From contig CANMGT010000002.1 of the NCBI GenBank assembly GCA_947497495.1, forward strand, positions 62,001 through 126,000: a DNA stretch of 64,000 nt, in the 5' to 3' direction. This DNA is from an uncultured Lentibacter sp. GTDB lineage: Bacteria > Pseudomonadota > Alphaproteobacteria > Rhodobacterales > Rhodobacteraceae. The number at the start of each line of letters is the position of its first letter. The first letter of the stretch is position 1. Under the pieces are notes generated by a model. It saw only the letters and a program-made list of their open reading frames with translations. It was not told the origin of the DNA and did not search any database. This document shows, piece after piece, positions 25,649 to 37,296 of the stretch. The position numbers were made by a program, and so were the translations under genes.

Positions 25649-25770
25649 CGTTTTCCTTCTCCGTACTGGATATCCGGAAATATCGCAGCACGCAGTGTCG
25701 TAAGGCTTAACGGCGCAATAAAAGTTATTAAAAATTGGAACCATTCAAACCAGCGGCCTCGATCAGGCAC

Positions 25771-25797
25771 AAAAAAGCCCGCGCGAGGCGGGCTTTT
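25771..25797. terminator. Rho-independent terminator (behind gltA, works on both strands)
   Basis: AGCCCGC (25776-25782) and GCGGGCT (25788-25794) form a stem with a GCGAG loop, flanked by six As on the left and a T-run on the right. On the minus strand it lies 19 nt after the gltA stop. Confidence 0.9.
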
Positions 25798-25816
25798 CCT
25801 TGGTTTCTACCAAGTC

Positions 25817-27112
25817 TTAGCGGTTTTCCACATCGACATAGTTACGCTCTGTTTCGCCAAGGTAAAGCTGGCGCGGGCGGCCGATTTTCTGTTGTGGATC
25901 GTCAAATTGCTCTTTCCACTGCGAGATCCAGCCAACCGTCCGCGACACCGCGAAGATGGGTGTGAACATCGACGTTGGAAGGCCCATCGCTTCGAGAATA
26001 ATGCCGGAATAGAAGTCAACATTCGGGAACAGTTTCTTATCGGCGAAATACGGATCGGCGAGAGCGGCAGCTTCCAGCTCCTTGGCAACTTGGAGGATCG
26101 GGTTGTTTTCGATGCCTAGCAGATCAAGAACTTCATCGGCTGACTGCTTCATAACCGTCGCGCGTGGATCGAAGTTTTTGTAAACGCGGTGGCCAAAGCC
26201 CATAAGACGGAAGGGATCATCCTTGTCCTTTGCGCGCGCGATATACTCGGGGATGCGATCAGGTGTGCCGATCTCCTTGAGCATTTCAAGGCAGGCCTGG
26301 TTTGCACCGCCGTGGGCAGGGCCCCAGAGACAGGCGATGCCAGCCGCGATACAGGCAAAGGGGTTGGCGCCGGAAGACGAGGCCAGACGGACTGTCGAGG
26401 TTGATGCGTTCTGCTCGTGGTCTGCGTGCAGGGTAAAGATACGATCCATGGCCCGAGCAAGGATCGGATCAACGACGTATTCTTCGGCAGGCACAGAGAA
26501 GCACATGTGCAGGAAGTTTGACGCATAATCCAGGTCGTTGCGCGGATAGACGAACGGCTGGCCGATTGAGTACTTATAAGCCATCGCAGCGATCGTCGGC
26601 ATCTTGGCAACCATGCGGTGCGAAGCGATTTCACGCTGGCGCGGATCGGCGATATCCGAGCTGTCCTGGTAGAAGGCAGACATCGCGCCGACAACACCAA
26701 CCATTGTCGCCATCGGGTGCGCATCACGGCGGAAGCCGCGGAAGAAGTTATGCATCTGCTCGTGGATCATAGTGTGACGCGTGATTGTGCCTTCGAAGTC
26801 TTCAAGTTCCGCAGCCGTGGGCAGGGCACCGTAAAGCAGCAGATAGCATACTTCCAGGTAGTGCGATTTGCTTGCAAGCTGGTCAATCGGATAGCCGCGG
26901 TGCAAAAGCTCGCCTTTGTCACCGTCGATGAAGGTGATCGTGCTGTCACAGCTCGCGGTTGACGTGAAGCCAGGATCGTAGGTGAAAACACCTGCGCTTG
27001 AGTAGAGTTTGCGGATGTCTATGACATCAGGCCCTGTCGTTGGGGAATAGATCGGCAAATCATAGCTATTGCCATCAATCGTCAACGTTGCGTTCTTTGT
27101 AGATTCAGTCAT
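25817..27112 (-). CDS. gltA: Citrate synthase
   Basis: 431 aa, hexameric type II length. First step of the TCA cycle: oxaloacetate plus acetyl-CoA. Catalytic His and Asp are in [32 protein letters not shown] and [13 protein letters not shown]; the N-terminal [21 protein letters not shown] and [10 protein letters not shown] are typical. GGAGGA precedes the ATG. It follows gltX on the same strand (81 bp gap) and ends at a strong terminator. Confidence 0.98.
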   Translation of the reverse strand: MTESTKNATLTIDGNSYDLPIYSPTTGPDVIDIRKLYSSAGVFTYDPGFTSTASCDSTITFIDGDKGELLHRGYPIDQLASKSHYLEVCYLLLYGALPTAAELEDFEGTITRHTMIHEQMHNFFRGFRRDAHPMATMVGVVGAMSAFYQDSSDIADPRQREIASHRMVAKMPTIAAMAYKYSIGQPFVYPRNDLDYASNFLHMCFSVPAEEYVVDPILARAMDRIFTLHADHEQNASTSTVRLASSSGANPFACIAAGIACLWGPAHGGANQACLEMLKEIGTPDRIPEYIARAKDKDDPFRLMGFGHRVYKNFDPRATVMKQSADEVLDLLGIENNPILQVAKELEAAALADPYFADKKLFPNVDFYSGIILEAMGLPTSMFTPIFAVSRTVGWISQWKEQFDDPQQKIGRPRQLYLGETERNYVDVENR

Positions 27113-27193
27113 TTTTTATCTTCCTCCAAGGCCTTTGGCGCGGATCGCCTGGCGCAGTCCTAGTTGATCTGGCTTGAAAGAAGGTTAACGCCC

Positions 27194-28594
27194 TCAAGCC
27201 GCTGCGTCGTCAATGCGGGCGATAGTTTCGTCCCGACCAATAACCAGCATCATGTCGAAAACACTGGGTGTTGCAGAGCGTCCTGCAAGTGCTGCGCGAA
27301 GCGGCGCTGCAAGTTTTCCAAACTTGGTGTCGTGGTCTTCGGCAAAAGCGTTCAGACAGGCCTCAAGCTCGGTTCGCTCCCAGCTAACATTTTGCAGGTG
27401 CGGCGTCAATTCTTTCAGTATGCCACGGGATACCGTATCAAGAGACTTGGCTGACTTTTCGTCTGCAACAACCGGGCGATCAACCATGATAAAGTGTGCT
27501 TTATCAATTAGTTCAGGGTATGTCTTCGCGCGTTCTTTGAGGTGCGGCAAAGCCAATTTAAAAAGTGAAGTTTTTGCCTCCGACAGGGCCGGTAGCCCCG
27601 TTGAGGCCAAAAATGCTTCCAATTCATGCAGCAGCGCAGCATTTTCAGTGGCGGCAATATGCTGTCCGCAGATGTTGTCGAGCTTCTTGAAATCAAACCG
27701 TGAGGGCGAGCGGCCAATGCTGTCAAGGTCAAACCAGTCCTTGGCCTGAGCATCGGTAAAGAACTCGTCGTCGCCGTGGCTCCAGCCGAGCCGTGCAAGG
27801 TAGTTTCGCATGCCTGAGGCCGGATAGCCCATCTGCTGATATTCTTCGACACCGGTTGCGCCATGCCGCTTTGACAGCTTCTTGCCATCGGGCCCGAAGA
27901 TCAGCGGAATATGGGCATAAACGGGCAGGGTCCAGCCCATGGCCTCATAGATCAACATCTGGCGCGCAGCATTGTTGAGGTGATCGTCGCCGCGAATGAC
28001 ATGGGTGATTCCCATGTCATGATCGTCCACCACGACAGCCAGCATATAGACAGGGGTGCCGTCTGAACGCAGCAGGATCATGTCATCAAGCGTGTCATTC
28101 TTAATCGTGACATCGCCCTGCACCTTGTCGCGGATCACGGTTGTGCCGTCGCGCGGAGCCTTGATACGGACGACATAAGGCGCATCGGGGTAGGTTTCGG
28201 GCGTCGCGTCGCGCCATGGCGAGTGGTAAAGTGTGCTTTTGCCCGCCGCTTTGGCTTCCTCGCGGAAAGCCGCGATCTCGTCTTGGCTGGCAAAACACTT
28301 GTAGGCCTTGCCCTCTGCCAGAAGCTGGTGTGCAACCTCCGCGTGACGCGTGGCGCGCTCGAACTGGCTGACAACATCGCCGTCGATATCAAGCCCAAGC
28401 CACTCCATGCCACGCAGGATGGCTTCGGTTGCTTCAGGGGTTGATCGCGCGCGGTCGGTGTCTTCGATCCGTAGCAGAAACTTGCCCCCTCGGCCACGTG
28501 CATAGAGCCAGTTAAACAACGCAGTGCGCGCTGTTCCGATGTGCATAAACCCCGTAGGAGAAGGCGCGATGCGGGTGACAACTTGCTGGGACAT
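27194..28594 (-). CDS. gltX: Glutamyl-tRNA synthetase
   Basis: 466 aa class Ib synthetase. The HIGH motif appears as [16 protein letters not shown] and the KMSKS-type motif as [20 protein letters not shown] is the discriminating loop that binds the tRNA acceptor and ATP. The length fits one of the two GltX copies usual in alphaproteobacteria, one of which may charge tRNA-Gln; this one cannot be told apart by sequence here. Divergent from comEC, with the 79-bp gap between them. Confidence 0.96.
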   Translation of the reverse strand: MSQQVVTRIAPSPTGFMHIGTARTALFNWLYARGRGGKFLLRIEDTDRARSTPEATEAILRGMEWLGLDIDGDVVSQFERATRHAEVAHQLLAEGKAYKCFASQDEIAAFREEAKAAGKSTLYHSPWRDATPETYPDAPYVVRIKAPRDGTTVIRDKVQGDVTIKNDTLDDMILLRSDGTPVYMLAVVVDDHDMGITHVIRGDDHLNNAARQMLIYEAMGWTLPVYAHIPLIFGPDGKKLSKRHGATGVEEYQQMGYPASGMRNYLARLGWSHGDDEFFTDAQAKDWFDLDSIGRSPSRFDFKKLDNICGQHIAATENAALLHELEAFLASTGLPALSEAKTSLFKLALPHLKERAKTYPELIDKAHFIMVDRPVVADEKSAKSLDTVSRGILKELTPHLQNVSWERTELEACLNAFAEDHDTKFGKLAAPLRAALAGRSATPSVFDMMLVIGRDETIARIDDAAA

Positions 28595-28601
28595 AAGCGT
28601 G

Positions 28602-28618
28602 TTAACCTTTCAGTAACC
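28602..28618 (+). promoter_or_regulatory. Possible CtrA-like half-sites upstream of comEC
   Basis: TTAACC (28602-28607) and GTAACC (28613-28618) are spaced 11 bp apart, 56 bp before comEC. CtrA controls DNA-uptake genes in Rhodobacterales. Neither is a full TTAA-N7-TTAA site, so support is weak. Confidence 0.25.
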
Positions 28619-28673
28619 ATGGATTGGTTAGAGTTAACGCCTGTCTAACTTTCTCATGCGCTAAGGACAAGGC

Positions 28674-30701
28674 ATGCTCCTCATCAGCCGCCTTGAAGCT
28701 GTCTTACTCGGCCAGCGGGGGCATCTTCTGCCCTGGGCGCCTGTGTGTTTCGCGCTTGGCATCGGCTGGTACTTCTCGCTCAAGGCCGAGCCTGCGCTTT
28801 GGGTCTATGTCATGACCTCGGCACTCTGCCTGGCAGGTGTCGCAAGTTTGCTGTTGTGGAGGACGGCCTTTGCGCCGCTGATCTGGGTAGTTTGCCTTGT
28901 TGCGGCTGGCTTTTTTGTTGCAGGGGTGCGGGCAAACGCGCTCGCAGCCGAGGTGCTTCAGTTTCGCTACTACGGCGCGGTTGAGGGGCGGATCGTCAAT
29001 GTTGATCGCGCACAATCTGGCGCATTGCGGGTCACGCTTGATCACGTCGTGCTGGAGAGTACACCCCAGTCAAGAACGCCAAAGCGCGTGCGGGTGTCGC
29101 TGCGCGAGCCAAGCGAAGAAGCCTGGGTGCGGCCGGGGAGCAGGATTATGTTAACAGCGATGTTGGCAGCGCCATCAGGCCCTACAGAGCCGGGCGGATT
29201 TGATTTTCGCCGGCATGCCTGGTTTATGCGGCTTGGGGCGGTGGGCTATGCGCGCACGCCGCTGATGTTGCTTGAGCCGGAAGGCTGGAACAGGCCGGTC
29301 TTGCAAGCCAGACTACATTTCGCGAAGTTTGTGCGCGCTCGGATGAATGGCGAGCGCGGTGCCTTTGCAGCCGCGATCATGACTGGAGACCGCTCTGGCA
29401 TGTCGCAAGAAACGATCAAACACCTGCGCCACACCAACCTCGCGCATTTGCTGGCGATCTCGGGCTTGCATATGGGGCTTCTGACGGGGCTGGTGTTTGC
29501 ACTGATCCGCTATAGCCTGCTGCTGTCGGGCTTTGCGCGCCAAAACCTTCCGATCCGCAAAGTTGCGGCCGGCGGCGCGCTGGTGGTCTCGTTCTTTTAC
29601 CTGCTCTTGTCAGGAGGCAATGTCGCCACGGAGCGCGCCTTTATTATGGCAACGGTTGCGCTTGGCGCTGTGCTGTTCGAGCGCCGTGTCTTCAGCTTAA
29701 GGGCTGTCGCTGCGGCAGCGCTCATTGTCTTGGCGCTCTGGCCCGAGGCTCTGCTTGGCCCCGGGTTTCAGATGTCCTTTGCGGCGACAACGGCTTTGGT
29801 TTGGGTGTTCGGCCTCCTGCGCGACAGGCAAATTGGCCTTGGCCCTGCGTGGCTGAAGCCGATTGTCGCGGTGTTTATGTCATCGCTGGTTGCGGGCCTC
29901 GCGACAGCGCCGATCGCGGCAGCCCATTTCAACCAGTTCGCTCACTACGGGCTGATTGCCAACCTTTTGGCTGTCCCCTTGATGGGGATGCTCGTGATCC
30001 CCTCTGCCGTGCTGGCGCTTGTGTTGTGGCCCATAGGCCTGTCGGGCATCGGCTTTTGGCTGATGGACGCGGGCGTCGGCTGGATCCTGTTCGTTGCGAA
30101 AACCATTGCTGCCTGGGAGGGCGCGCGCGGCACGGTGGTCAGCCCCGAGCCTTCCGTATTGGTCATGCTCGTTCTAGGGGCATTGTGCATTGCACTGTGG
30201 CAGGGCCGTGCGCGGCTTGCGGGCGTGCTGCCTGTCGTTCTGGCCTTTGTGATCTGGGCGCAAACCGAGCGGCCAGACATGCTGATCGCGGAAGGCGGCG
30301 GGTTGGTCGGGGTTTTGGGGCAGGAAGGGCGCTCACTGAGCAAGGCCAAGGGAAGTGCCTTTGTCGCCGCCAACTGGCTTGAGAATGACGGTGACGCGCG
30401 GAGCCAGAAAATGGCGGCTCAGGACTGGGCGCAAACCGCTCAGACCTTACCTTTCATGCTTCGTCACCTCTGGCGCAAGCGCGACAAGCAAAACGCGGTT
30501 TGTGATTTGAACGAAGTTCTGGTTGTGGCGGGGACGCTCGACACCCCACAGCCCTGTCGTGTCTATGATGCCGAAAGCCTCGCAAAGACGGGAGCTGTCG
30601 CGCTCTACTTTGAAGAGGGGGTCATCATCGAAAAAACGGCCCGCGAGATCACGGGCCGTCGATTGTGGAGCACTCAAAGCATTGAGGGCGCGCGTCAGTA
30701 G
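28674..30701 (+). CDS. comEC: ComEC/Rec2 family DNA-uptake channel protein
   Basis: 675 aa. It has an N-terminal DUF4131-like part with membrane helices (about 20-75), an OB-like region, and the Competence domain containing [20 protein letters not shown] and many helices to about 500. It would carry single-stranded DNA through the inner membrane. I find no HxHxDH motif, so the C-terminal metallo-beta-lactamase domain seen in many ComEC proteins appears to be missing. In R. capsulatus ComEC is needed for receiving GTA-borne DNA. Its end overlaps the lexA end by 7 bp (convergent). AAGGAC precedes the ATG. Confidence 0.9.
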   Translation: MLLISRLEAVLLGQRGHLLPWAPVCFALGIGWYFSLKAEPALWVYVMTSALCLAGVASLLLWRTAFAPLIWVVCLVAAGFFVAGVRANALAAEVLQFRYYGAVEGRIVNVDRAQSGALRVTLDHVVLESTPQSRTPKRVRVSLREPSEEAWVRPGSRIMLTAMLAAPSGPTEPGGFDFRRHAWFMRLGAVGYARTPLMLLEPEGWNRPVLQARLHFAKFVRARMNGERGAFAAAIMTGDRSGMSQETIKHLRHTNLAHLLAISGLHMGLLTGLVFALIRYSLLLSGFARQNLPIRKVAAGGALVVSFFYLLLSGGNVATERAFIMATVALGAVLFERRVFSLRAVAAAALIVLALWPEALLGPGFQMSFAATTALVWVFGLLRDRQIGLGPAWLKPIVAVFMSSLVAGLATAPIAAAHFNQFAHYGLIANLLAVPLMGMLVIPSAVLALVLWPIGLSGIGFWLMDAGVGWILFVAKTIAAWEGARGTVVSPEPSVLVMLVLGALCIALWQGRARLAGVLPVVLAFVIWAQTERPDMLIAEGGGLVGVLGQEGRSLSKAKGSAFVAANWLENDGDARSQKMAAQDWAQTAQTLPFMLRHLWRKRDKQNAVCDLNEVLVVAGTLDTPQPCRVYDAESLAKTGAVALYFEEGVIIEKTAREITGRRLWSTQSIEGARQ

Positions 30702-31393
30702 GTGCGGATCAGGCCGACAAGCCGCCCTTGCACTTTGACTTGATCATCCGGAAAAACGCGCGTCTCGTAGGCTGGATTGGCGGCCTCAAGTGCAATTGCG
30801 TTGCCACGACGGAAGAAGCGCTTCAACGTGGCTTCGTGATCGTCGACCAAGGCGACGACAATATCCCCATTCTCGGCAGTCGAGGTTTCGCGAATAACAA
30901 CGACATCACCTGAGTTGATGCCGGCTTCGATCATCGAATCCCCTTTAACTTCAAGGGCATAATGCTCACCGCCAGCCCGAAGCATCGCGTTGGGCACCGC
31001 AACATTGTGCGACACCTGACTGATCGCTTCGATCGGAACACCCGCGGCGATACGGCCCATAACGGGCAGCTCGATCGCTGGCACCGATGTGATCTGTTGC
31101 GCGGCGGAAGGGCGCTCAACATCAGGCCTGTCGCCGTCAATCACTGTCGGGTTAAAGCCAGCGGCGGCACCGCCAAGACTTTCGGGCAGCTTCACAATCT
31201 CGATGGCGCGCGCCCGGTGCGCAAGACGGCGAATGAACCCGCGTTCTTCAAGAGCTGTGATCAGGCGGTGAATGCCGGATTTGGAGCGCAGTTGAAGCGC
31301 TTCTTTCATTTCATCAAAGCTGGGCGGAACCCCGTCGCGTTGAACACGTTTGTTGATAAATTGAAGCAGGTCGAGCTGTTTCTTGGTAAGCAT
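30695..31393 (-). CDS. lexA: LexA repressor of the SOS response
   Basis: 232 aa. Winged helix-turn-helix at 1-65 ([35 protein letters not shown]), then a linker and an S24 self-cleaving domain. The cleavage site Ala-Gly is in [10 protein letters not shown], the nucleophile Ser in [11 protein letters not shown] and the Lys in [10 protein letters not shown]. An alphaproteobacterial SOS box sits 35 bp upstream of the ATG, so autoregulation is expected. It follows moeA on the same strand but has its own promoter region. Confidence 0.97.
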   Translation of the reverse strand: MLTKKQLDLLQFINKRVQRDGVPPSFDEMKEALQLRSKSGIHRLITALEERGFIRRLAHRARAIEIVKLPESLGGAAAGFNPTVIDGDRPDVERPSAAQQITSVPAIELPVMGRIAAGVPIEAISQVSHNVAVPNAMLRAGGEHYALEVKGDSMIEAGINSGDVVVIRETSTAENGDIVVALVDDHEATLKRFFRRGNAIALEAANPAYETRVFPDDQVKVQGRLVGLIRTY

Positions 31394-31428
31394 CCACGCG
31401 ATCCTCTTTTGGTTTTGTTCTCTCTTGT

Positions 31429-31443
31429 GTTCTACACATGTTC
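31429..31443 (+). promoter_or_regulatory. SOS box (LexA operator), GTTC-N7-GTTC
   Basis: GTTC-TACACAT-GTTC matches exactly the direct-repeat LexA box of Alphaproteobacteria. It lies 36-50 bp upstream of the lexA start on the minus strand, where a repressor would block the lexA promoter. Confidence 0.9.
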
Positions 31444-31527
31444 ACTTTTTGTGTCAACGTTTATGAGGGCTTTCTTAACCAATCTCAACCATCTGCGAAC
31501 AAAACACTTAAGAACCCCTTAATGAAG

Positions 31528-32703
31528 TTAGAGGATCGGTATGTAGAAAACTCTCTCCCCAGCCTCCTGGGCTTCGCTGTGAGGCGGGTTCAGAAGCAGG
31601 GCGTTGGCGTGGCTCAGGACACTCAAAAGCGCGCTGTCTTGGCGCTCAAATGGTGTAATCTCACCGTTCTCAACGCGGGCGCGCATGTAATGCTCTCGAG
31701 GGCCATTGGCGGCGAGGGGGGCTGTCAGTCTTGCTGTTTGACGCGTCGCCGGCGTCGCACCTAGCCCCAGCATGGCCCGGATCATCGGCAGCAGGAAGAT
31801 ATGGCCGCAGACCATAGCCGAGACAGGGTTGCCTGGCAGGCCGACCATCGCTGTGCCGGTCAACGCGCCCGCCATGAGCGGCTTGCCAGGGCGCATCGCG
31901 ACTTTGTAAAAACTCAACTCCATGCCGAGTGAGGCAGTCACATCGCCCACCAAGTCATGATCGCCGACAGAAGCGCCACCTATCGTTACGATGAGATCAG
32001 CGCCTTGGGCGAGCTTGAAGACAGTTTCAAGGCTTTCAAGGCTGTCCCGCGCGATGGGCATAATCCGTGCCTCAGCGCCATTGGCCTCAAGCAAAGCCTT
32101 GAGCCCGAAGGTGTTGGACGCCACGATTTGCCCTGCCCGTGGCGCTTCGCCGGGCATGACCAGCTCATCGCCCGTGGAAATCAGCGCAACGACTGGGCGC
32201 CGCGCCACAGTCACCTCAGCGATGTTCATCGAGGCAAGCAGGGCAATGTCGCTTGGGCCAAGCAAGCGCGGCGCGCTCATGGCGTCGCCTTTAGCAAAAT
32301 CCTGACCAGCGGGACGAATGTTGCTTTTGCTCTGCTGTTCGTTCAGCAAAGTGATCAGCTTGCCGCGCCGCTCGACATCTTCCTGAATGACAACCATGTC
32401 AGCGCCGTCCGGAACGGGCGCCCCCGTGAAAATGCGCACACATTGGCCCGCGCCGAGCGTGCCTTCATACCCGTGGCCAGCAGCGGCTTCGCCCACCACT
32501 TTGAACTGCGCGTGCAAGTCAGCCTCTATGGCTTTGAGCGCGTAGCCATCCATGGAGGAGGCATCAAAAGGCGGCTGCGTGAGCTGCGCTGTCACGGGCT
32601 GCGCCAGCACGCGGCCCGAGGCCTGCGCGATTGGCACAGTTTCTGTCTCGCTGGGTTTTGCCAGAGCAAACAGCTTGGCAAGGGCGTCTTCGACCGAGAT
32701 CAT
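31528..32703 (-). CDS. moeA: Molybdopterin molybdotransferase
   Basis: 391 aa. Inserts molybdate into adenylated molybdopterin. Motifs: [44 protein letters not shown] and the central MPT-binding [11 protein letters not shown], followed by [12 protein letters not shown]. The start overlaps the moaC stop by 4 bp. Part of trpC-moaC-moeA on the minus strand. Confidence 0.96.
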   Translation of the reverse strand: MISVEDALAKLFALAKPSETETVPIAQASGRVLAQPVTAQLTQPPFDASSMDGYALKAIEADLHAQFKVVGEAAAGHGYEGTLGAGQCVRIFTGAPVPDGADMVVIQEDVERRGKLITLLNEQQSKSNIRPAGQDFAKGDAMSAPRLLGPSDIALLASMNIAEVTVARRPVVALISTGDELVMPGEAPRAGQIVASNTFGLKALLEANGAEARIMPIARDSLESLETVFKLAQGADLIVTIGGASVGDHDLVGDVTASLGMELSFYKVAMRPGKPLMAGALTGTAMVGLPGNPVSAMVCGHIFLLPMIRAMLGLGATPATRQTARLTAPLAANGPREHYMRARVENGEITPFERQDSALLSVLSHANALLLNPPHSEAQEAGERVFYIPIL

Positions 32704-33176
32704 TTGGCTTCAAACCGGCCTGACTTGCCGCCGTCTTTGAGCGTGACACGCACGCCGCCGATTTCCATCTCTTTGTCGACAGCCTTGACCATGTCGTAAA
32801 CCGTTAAGGCAGCTGTCGCGACAGCTGTGAGGGCCTCCATCTCAACGCCTGTTTGCCCTGTGGTTTTTACGGTCGCTTCAATGCGCACACCAGGCAATTC
32901 CGCGTCCGGCGTGAGCTCAACCGCGACCTTGGCGATAGGCAGCGGATGACACAGCGGAATAAGACTTGAGGTTTCTTTGGCGCCCATAATGCCCGCCAAA
33001 CGTGCGACGCCCAAAACGTCGCCCTTCTTGGCGCGCTCTTGCACGATCATTGCCAGTGTTTCAGGGGCCATGCGCACAAAGCCGACAGCTGTCGCGACGC
33101 GCGATGTGACTGCTTTTTCAGACACATCGACCATGTGGGCGTTGCCGGTGGCGTCAAAGTGGGTGAGGTCTGACAC
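32700..33176 (-). CDS. moaC: Cyclic pyranopterin monophosphate synthase
   Basis: 158 aa. Second step of molybdenum cofactor synthesis. [21 protein letters not shown] at the N-terminus, [10 protein letters not shown] with the conserved His, and [24 protein letters not shown] are all family markers. It begins 1 bp after the trpC stop, so it is part of the tryptophan transcript. Confidence 0.97.
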   Translation of the reverse strand: MSDLTHFDATGNAHMVDVSEKAVTSRVATAVGFVRMAPETLAMIVQERAKKGDVLGVARLAGIMGAKETSSLIPLCHPLPIAKVAVELTPDAELPGVRIEATVKTTGQTGVEMEALTAVATAALTVYDMVKAVDKEMEIGGVRVTLKDGGKSGRFEAK

Positions 33177-33177
33177 G

Positions 33178-33990
33178 TTAAAGCCCGCCTGCGTTCATCG
33201 GGTTGGCAAGCAAATGCCGCGTGGCGCCTTCGACGTCATCCTGACGCATCAGGCTCTCGCCTATCAGAAAACAACGCGCGCCGTAGCGGGCGATATCGGC
33301 CAGCTCTGCAGGCGTGTTCAGGCCGCTCTCTGAAACGATCATCTTGTCGAGCGCCACAAGCTTTGACAGTTTGCGCGTGGTGTCCAGCGTGGTTTCAAAG
33401 GTGTTGAGGTCGCGGTTGTTGATCCCGATCATCCGCGAGCTAAGGTGCGAGGTGCGCACTAGCTCTTCTTTATTGTGTACTTCGATCAGAGCGTCCATGC
33501 CCCACTCGGCGGCGCAATCCTCAAGTTCTTTGGCCTGTGCATCCGACACACTGGCCATGATGATTAGGATGCAGTCAGCCCCCAAGGCACGTGCTTGGGC
33601 AACTTGGTAAGGGTCATACATGAAGTCCTTGCGCAACACAGGCAAGTTGCAGGCTGCGCGGGCTTGCACAAGATAGTCAAGCGCGCCTTGAAAACTCGGG
33701 GTGTCTGTGAGAACGGACAAGCAAGTTGCGCCGCCCGCCTGATAGGCCGCAGCCAGAGCAGCCGGGTCAAAGTCTTCGCGGATCAACCCTTTGGAAGGGC
33801 TTGCTTTTTTGATTTCTGCGATCAGCCCATAGCCGCTGCGCGATGCTGTATAGAGCGCGTCGGCAAAAGGGCGTACGGGGCTTGCGGCGCGCGCATCGGC
33901 CTCGATGCTTTCCATGGGGCGCTCGGCCTTATCAGCGGCGATTTCGTCAAGCTTGTAAGCTTTGATTTTCTCAAGGATCGTTGGGCTCAT
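33178..33990 (-). CDS. trpC: Indole-3-glycerol phosphate synthase
   Basis: 270 aa TIM barrel. Closes the indole ring in tryptophan synthesis. [27 protein letters not shown] (catalytic Lys), [20 protein letters not shown] and VSESGL are present in order. Overlaps trpD by 4 bp upstream. No fused PRAI domain. Confidence 0.97.
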   Translation of the reverse strand: MSPTILEKIKAYKLDEIAADKAERPMESIEADARAASPVRPFADALYTASRSGYGLIAEIKKASPSKGLIREDFDPAALAAAYQAGGATCLSVLTDTPSFQGALDYLVQARAACNLPVLRKDFMYDPYQVAQARALGADCILIIMASVSDAQAKELEDCAAEWGMDALIEVHNKEELVRTSHLSSRMIGINNRDLNTFETTLDTTRKLSKLVALDKMIVSESGLNTPAELADIARYGARCFLIGESLMRQDDVEGATRHLLANPMNAGGL

Positions 33991-35012
33991 GTGCTGGCCT
34001 CCGATGTAAATTTCGCGAGCGCCTCGACTTTGGCCTTGGCTGCACCGCTGTCGATGCTTTCAGCCGCCATCTGTGCGCCTTCTTTCAGGGTATCAACTTT
34101 GCCTGCGACGTAAAGGGCGGCCGCGGCGTTCAAGAGCACAGCGTCGCGGTAAGCCGAATGCTCGCCAGCGAGCAAGGCGCGGAAAGCCTGTGCGTTCTCG
34201 AAGGGGCTGCCGCCGACGATGTCTTCAAACGGGTGTTCGGGAAGGCCAGCCTCTGCCGGGTACACTTCGCGCTCTGTGACAGTGCCGTCTTCATGGAGTT
34301 CGGCCACCCAGCTGACACCGGAAATTGCAAGCTCGTCAGTTCCGTCGGAACCGTGGACCAGCCAGGCTCTTTCGGAGCCAAGCGCCCCAAGAGTTTCGGC
34401 CATCGGGCGAATGAGATCGCGCGAGAAGGCGCCTGTCAGCTGGCGTTTCACGCCCGCAGGGTTGGTGAGCGGGCCGAGAATGTTGAAGATCGTTCTTGTG
34501 CCAAGTTCGGCGCGCACAGGGCCGACATGGGCCATGGCCGGGTGATGCATTGGCGCCATCATGAAACAGATGCCGCAGCTTTCGAGCGCTTTCTCAACGG
34601 CTTGAGCGCCAAGCATCACGTTGATGCCCATCTCGCCAAGCGCATCTGCCGCGCCGGATTTGGAGCTGAGGTTGCGGTTGCCATGCTTGGCCACAGGCAC
34701 GCCAGCCCCCGCGACGACAAAGGCTGTTGCTGTCGAAATATTGAGCGTTCCCTTGCCGTCACCGCCCGTGCCGACGATGTCCATCGAATCGGCAGGGGCC
34801 TTCACGGCATTGCACTTTGCGCGCATCACCGCGGCGGCGGCGGCATATTCTTCAACTGTTTCGCCGCGCGTGCGCAGCGCCATCAGCAGTCCGCCGATCT
34901 GGGCGGGCGTCGCCTCGCCTTCAAACAGCATGGTAAAGGCTTGCTTGGCTTCATCGGGGCTCAAGGCACGCTCGGCGGCGGCGCCGATGAGGGGCTTCAG
35001 GGCGTCGCTCAT
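33987..35012 (-). CDS. trpD: Anthranilate phosphoribosyltransferase
   Basis: 341 aa. Transfers phosphoribose to anthranilate. Signature [19 protein letters not shown] and [21 protein letters not shown] (PRPP site), and [22 protein letters not shown] further on. Overlaps the trpG stop and the trpC start by 4 bp each, so trpG-trpD-trpC are tightly coupled. Confidence 0.97.
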   Translation of the reverse strand: MSDALKPLIGAAAERALSPDEAKQAFTMLFEGEATPAQIGGLLMALRTRGETVEEYAAAAAVMRAKCNAVKAPADSMDIVGTGGDGKGTLNISTATAFVVAGAGVPVAKHGNRNLSSKSGAADALGEMGINVMLGAQAVEKALESCGICFMMAPMHHPAMAHVGPVRAELGTRTIFNILGPLTNPAGVKRQLTGAFSRDLIRPMAETLGALGSERAWLVHGSDGTDELAISGVSWVAELHEDGTVTEREVYPAEAGLPEHPFEDIVGGSPFENAQAFRALLAGEHSAYRDAVLLNAAAALYVAGKVDTLKEGAQMAAESIDSGAAKAKVEALAKFTSEAST

Positions 35013-35590
35013 GCGGGCTCCTTTACTGTGTTTAGAAAGTTCTGCAACAGGGCATGGCCGTGCTCCGAACGGATCGATTCCGGATGAAACTGCACGCCAT
35101 GGATCGGCAGTTCGCGGTGCTGAAGCCCCATGATCGTTCCGTCTTCAAGCTCGGCTGTGACTTCAAGACAATCAGGCAGGCTTTCGCGCTCGACAACCAG
35201 CGAGTGATAGCGCGTCGCGTCAAACGGCGAGGGCAGGCCGGCGAAAACGCCTTTGCCCGTATGCGATATGTGGCCCATTTTGCCATGAACGATCTCGGAG
35301 TGCTGCACAACTTTGCCGCCAAAAGCCTGACCGATTGTCTGATGCCCGAGACAAACCCCCATCAGCGGCGTGCCTGTCTCGGCGGCAGCATGGGTGAGCC
35401 CGAGGCAAATTCCGGCTTGGTCGGGGTCGCAGGGGCCTGGCGAGAGCAGGATTGCGGAGGGTCTGAGCGCCATCGCGGCCTGCACATCGAGCGCATCGTT
35501 GCGTTTGACCAGTACCTCTGTGCCAAGTTCGCCCAAGTAATGCACCAGATTATAGGTGAAACTGTCGTAATTATCTATCAGTAGCAGCAT
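35009..35590 (-). CDS. trpG: Anthranilate synthase component II (glutamine amidotransferase)
   Basis: 193 aa. Supplies ammonia to TrpE. The Cys nucleophile is in [16 protein letters not shown], and the catalytic His-Glu pair is in [12 protein letters not shown] at 35590 ([14 protein letters not shown]) is chosen over a longer upstream reading because GGAGTG precedes it and this is the standard N-terminus. It may also serve folate synthesis as PabA. Here trpE is not adjacent but about 7 kb away. Confidence 0.95.
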   Translation of the reverse strand: MLLLIDNYDSFTYNLVHYLGELGTEVLVKRNDALDVQAAMALRPSAILLSPGPCDPDQAGICLGLTHAAAETGTPLMGVCLGHQTIGQAFGGKVVQHSEIVHGKMGHISHTGKGVFAGLPSPFDATRYHSLVVERESLPDCLEVTAELEDGTIMGLQHRELPIHGVQFHPESIRSEHGHALLQNFLNTVKEPA

Positions 35591-35716
35591 CTTGCTCTTC
35601 ACTCCATGAAAGGGCTGGAGGCTCGGCCCAAGGTCGCGGTATACATGCTCAGGGTTCCTGCGCACCGTCAAGGGGCGAGGGGCCGCAAACGGGCAGATAA
35701 ATGATAGGTGAGTGGC

Positions 35717-37093
35717 ATGGCGCGCGGAATACTGAGCGGTATGATTGTGGGAACGATGGTGGCCTCGGTGGGCGCTGCTGGGCTGTCTTTACTGGCAGGC
35801 CCGCCTGCGCCGCGTATGTCGGCCAAACCTCCGGTAGCAGATGTGGCGCAAGACCCTGCCAGCCAGCCAGCACCGGAGGCTGCGAGCGAGGGGCCAGTTA
35901 CTGTTACAAACACGCAAGACGCGCCCGCCGTTGGCCAAGCGCCGACGGTTGAAACGCCCGCTGCCGATCGCTCTGTATCTGCCGAGACAACAGCACCCGT
36001 ACCGGACACCGCCGATGTTGACGTCGCTGCCGAGGCGCCCGCAGAGACGGGGGAGCAAACGACCATCGCGACGACCGATGATGCGCCCAGCAGCACCTCG
36101 CAGACGGCGCCAGAGCTGCCCGCGCAGGACAGCGATGTTGCTGTGGCGACGGAGCCCGCGACGGCGGATGTGGAAGAAACACCAGTTCCTCTGCCAGCCC
36201 CTCTGCCTGACGCGGAGCGCGAGGAGATCACCCTTGAGGTGGCTCCAGAGCTGCCCGACGCCGAGGCCGAACCCGCGCCAGCACCGACCACAGGCGTGAT
36301 CGGCAAGCCCGCCAAGACCCTTGGTTCCAGCCAGTCAACGCGGCTTCCGTCCGTGCAGACGAATGTTGAGCAAGTCCCTGAAAATGAAGCACAAAGCTCC
36401 AGTTCTGTCGATGAAAACGCTCCCCCATTCAAGCGCTTTGCGCAGCCCTTTGAAGGCGACGCGACCAAGCCAAAAATGTCGATTGTTCTGATCGATGACG
36501 GTACAAGCAACATTGGCTTTGAGGCGCTGACAACCTTCCCTTATCCGCTCAGCTTTGCGGTCGACACCTCCTGGAAAGGCGCGCGCGATGCGATGGATGC
36601 CTACCGCACTGCCGGCTTTGAAGTGCTGGCGATGGTTGACCTGCCAAGAGGCGCGCGGGCAAGCGACGTTGAAGTCGCTCTGCCGGTGCTGCTTGAGGCC
36701 GTTCCCGAAGCTGTCGGCGTGATGGAAACGCCCGATGCGGGCCTGCAAGACAGCCGCGAAGTCTCTGGCCAAGTGTCGGAATACCTTGCCAATTCCGGCC
36801 ATGGCCTGTTGTTGTTCCCGAAGGGTCTTAACACCGCACAAAAGCTCGCCGCGAAGGAAGGCGTGCCCTCGGCGACTGTCTTCCGCGACTTTGATATCAA
36901 GGGCCAGAACGCCAGCGCGATCAAGCGCTTCCTCGACCACGCTGCGCTCAAAGCTGGCACGGAAGGTGGCGTTGTCATGGTCGGGCGGCTGCGGGCTGAC
37001 ACGATTTCAGCGCTGCTTTTGTGGGGGCTGCAAGACCGCTCAGACAGGCTGGAACTCGCCCCCGTAAGCCAGCTTCTGAAAGAGCCGAATTAA
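35717..37093 (+). CDS. Divergent polysaccharide deacetylase family protein
   Basis: 458 aa. A short N-terminal membrane segment ([24 protein letters not shown]) is followed by about 200 residues of low-complexity Ala/Pro/Glu/Thr linker, then the catalytic-like domain from about residue 250 ([45 protein letters not shown]). This is the DUF610/PF04748 group. The metal-binding His residues of true NodB deacetylases are not obvious, so activity is uncertain; a cell-envelope role is likely. ATG at 35717 is chosen because AGGTG is 8 nt upstream; GTG at 35708 is the alternative. Divergent from trpG. Confidence 0.85.
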   Translation: MARGILSGMIVGTMVASVGAAGLSLLAGPPAPRMSAKPPVADVAQDPASQPAPEAASEGPVTVTNTQDAPAVGQAPTVETPAADRSVSAETTAPVPDTADVDVAAEAPAETGEQTTIATTDDAPSSTSQTAPELPAQDSDVAVATEPATADVEETPVPLPAPLPDAEREEITLEVAPELPDAEAEPAPAPTTGVIGKPAKTLGSSQSTRLPSVQTNVEQVPENEAQSSSSVDENAPPFKRFAQPFEGDATKPKMSIVLIDDGTSNIGFEALTTFPYPLSFAVDTSWKGARDAMDAYRTAGFEVLAMVDLPRGARASDVEVALPVLLEAVPEAVGVMETPDAGLQDSREVSGQVSEYLANSGHGLLLFPKGLNTAQKLAAKEGVPSATVFRDFDIKGQNASAIKRFLDHAALKAGTEGGVVMVGRLRADTISALLLWGLQDRSDRLELAPVSQLLKEPN

Positions 37094-37146
37094 GACGGCC
37101 CTAACCTCGGTTAACACTGTAACATTTGCCAAACGGGCCAGTGCCT

Positions 37147-37200
37147 ACAGTATGCAGCTATACGTGCAGCCCCCCCCCGTGCAGCACGCGTGCATACAGT
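37147..37200. repeat. C9 tract within a partial palindrome
   Basis: GTATGCA (37150-37156) is matched by TGCATAC (37191-37197). Inside, CGTGCAG occurs on both sides (37163-37169 and 37178-37184) of nine consecutive Cs (37170-37178). Lies 54 bp after the deacetylase stop. Confidence 0.6.
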
Positions 37201-37267
37201 TTTCGCGTGAGCTTTGTTAACAGAAATTAATCAATGCAGCGTTCGGTGGTGGCGAACATTTATTCAT

Positions 37268-37296
37268 TGTGTTTGGCGAAACTGTGTTTGGCGAAA
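37268..37296. repeat. Tandem 14-bp duplication
   Basis: TGTGTTTGGCGAAA occurs at 37268-37281 and again at 37283-37296, a 15-bp period with one base between. Confidence 0.8.
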
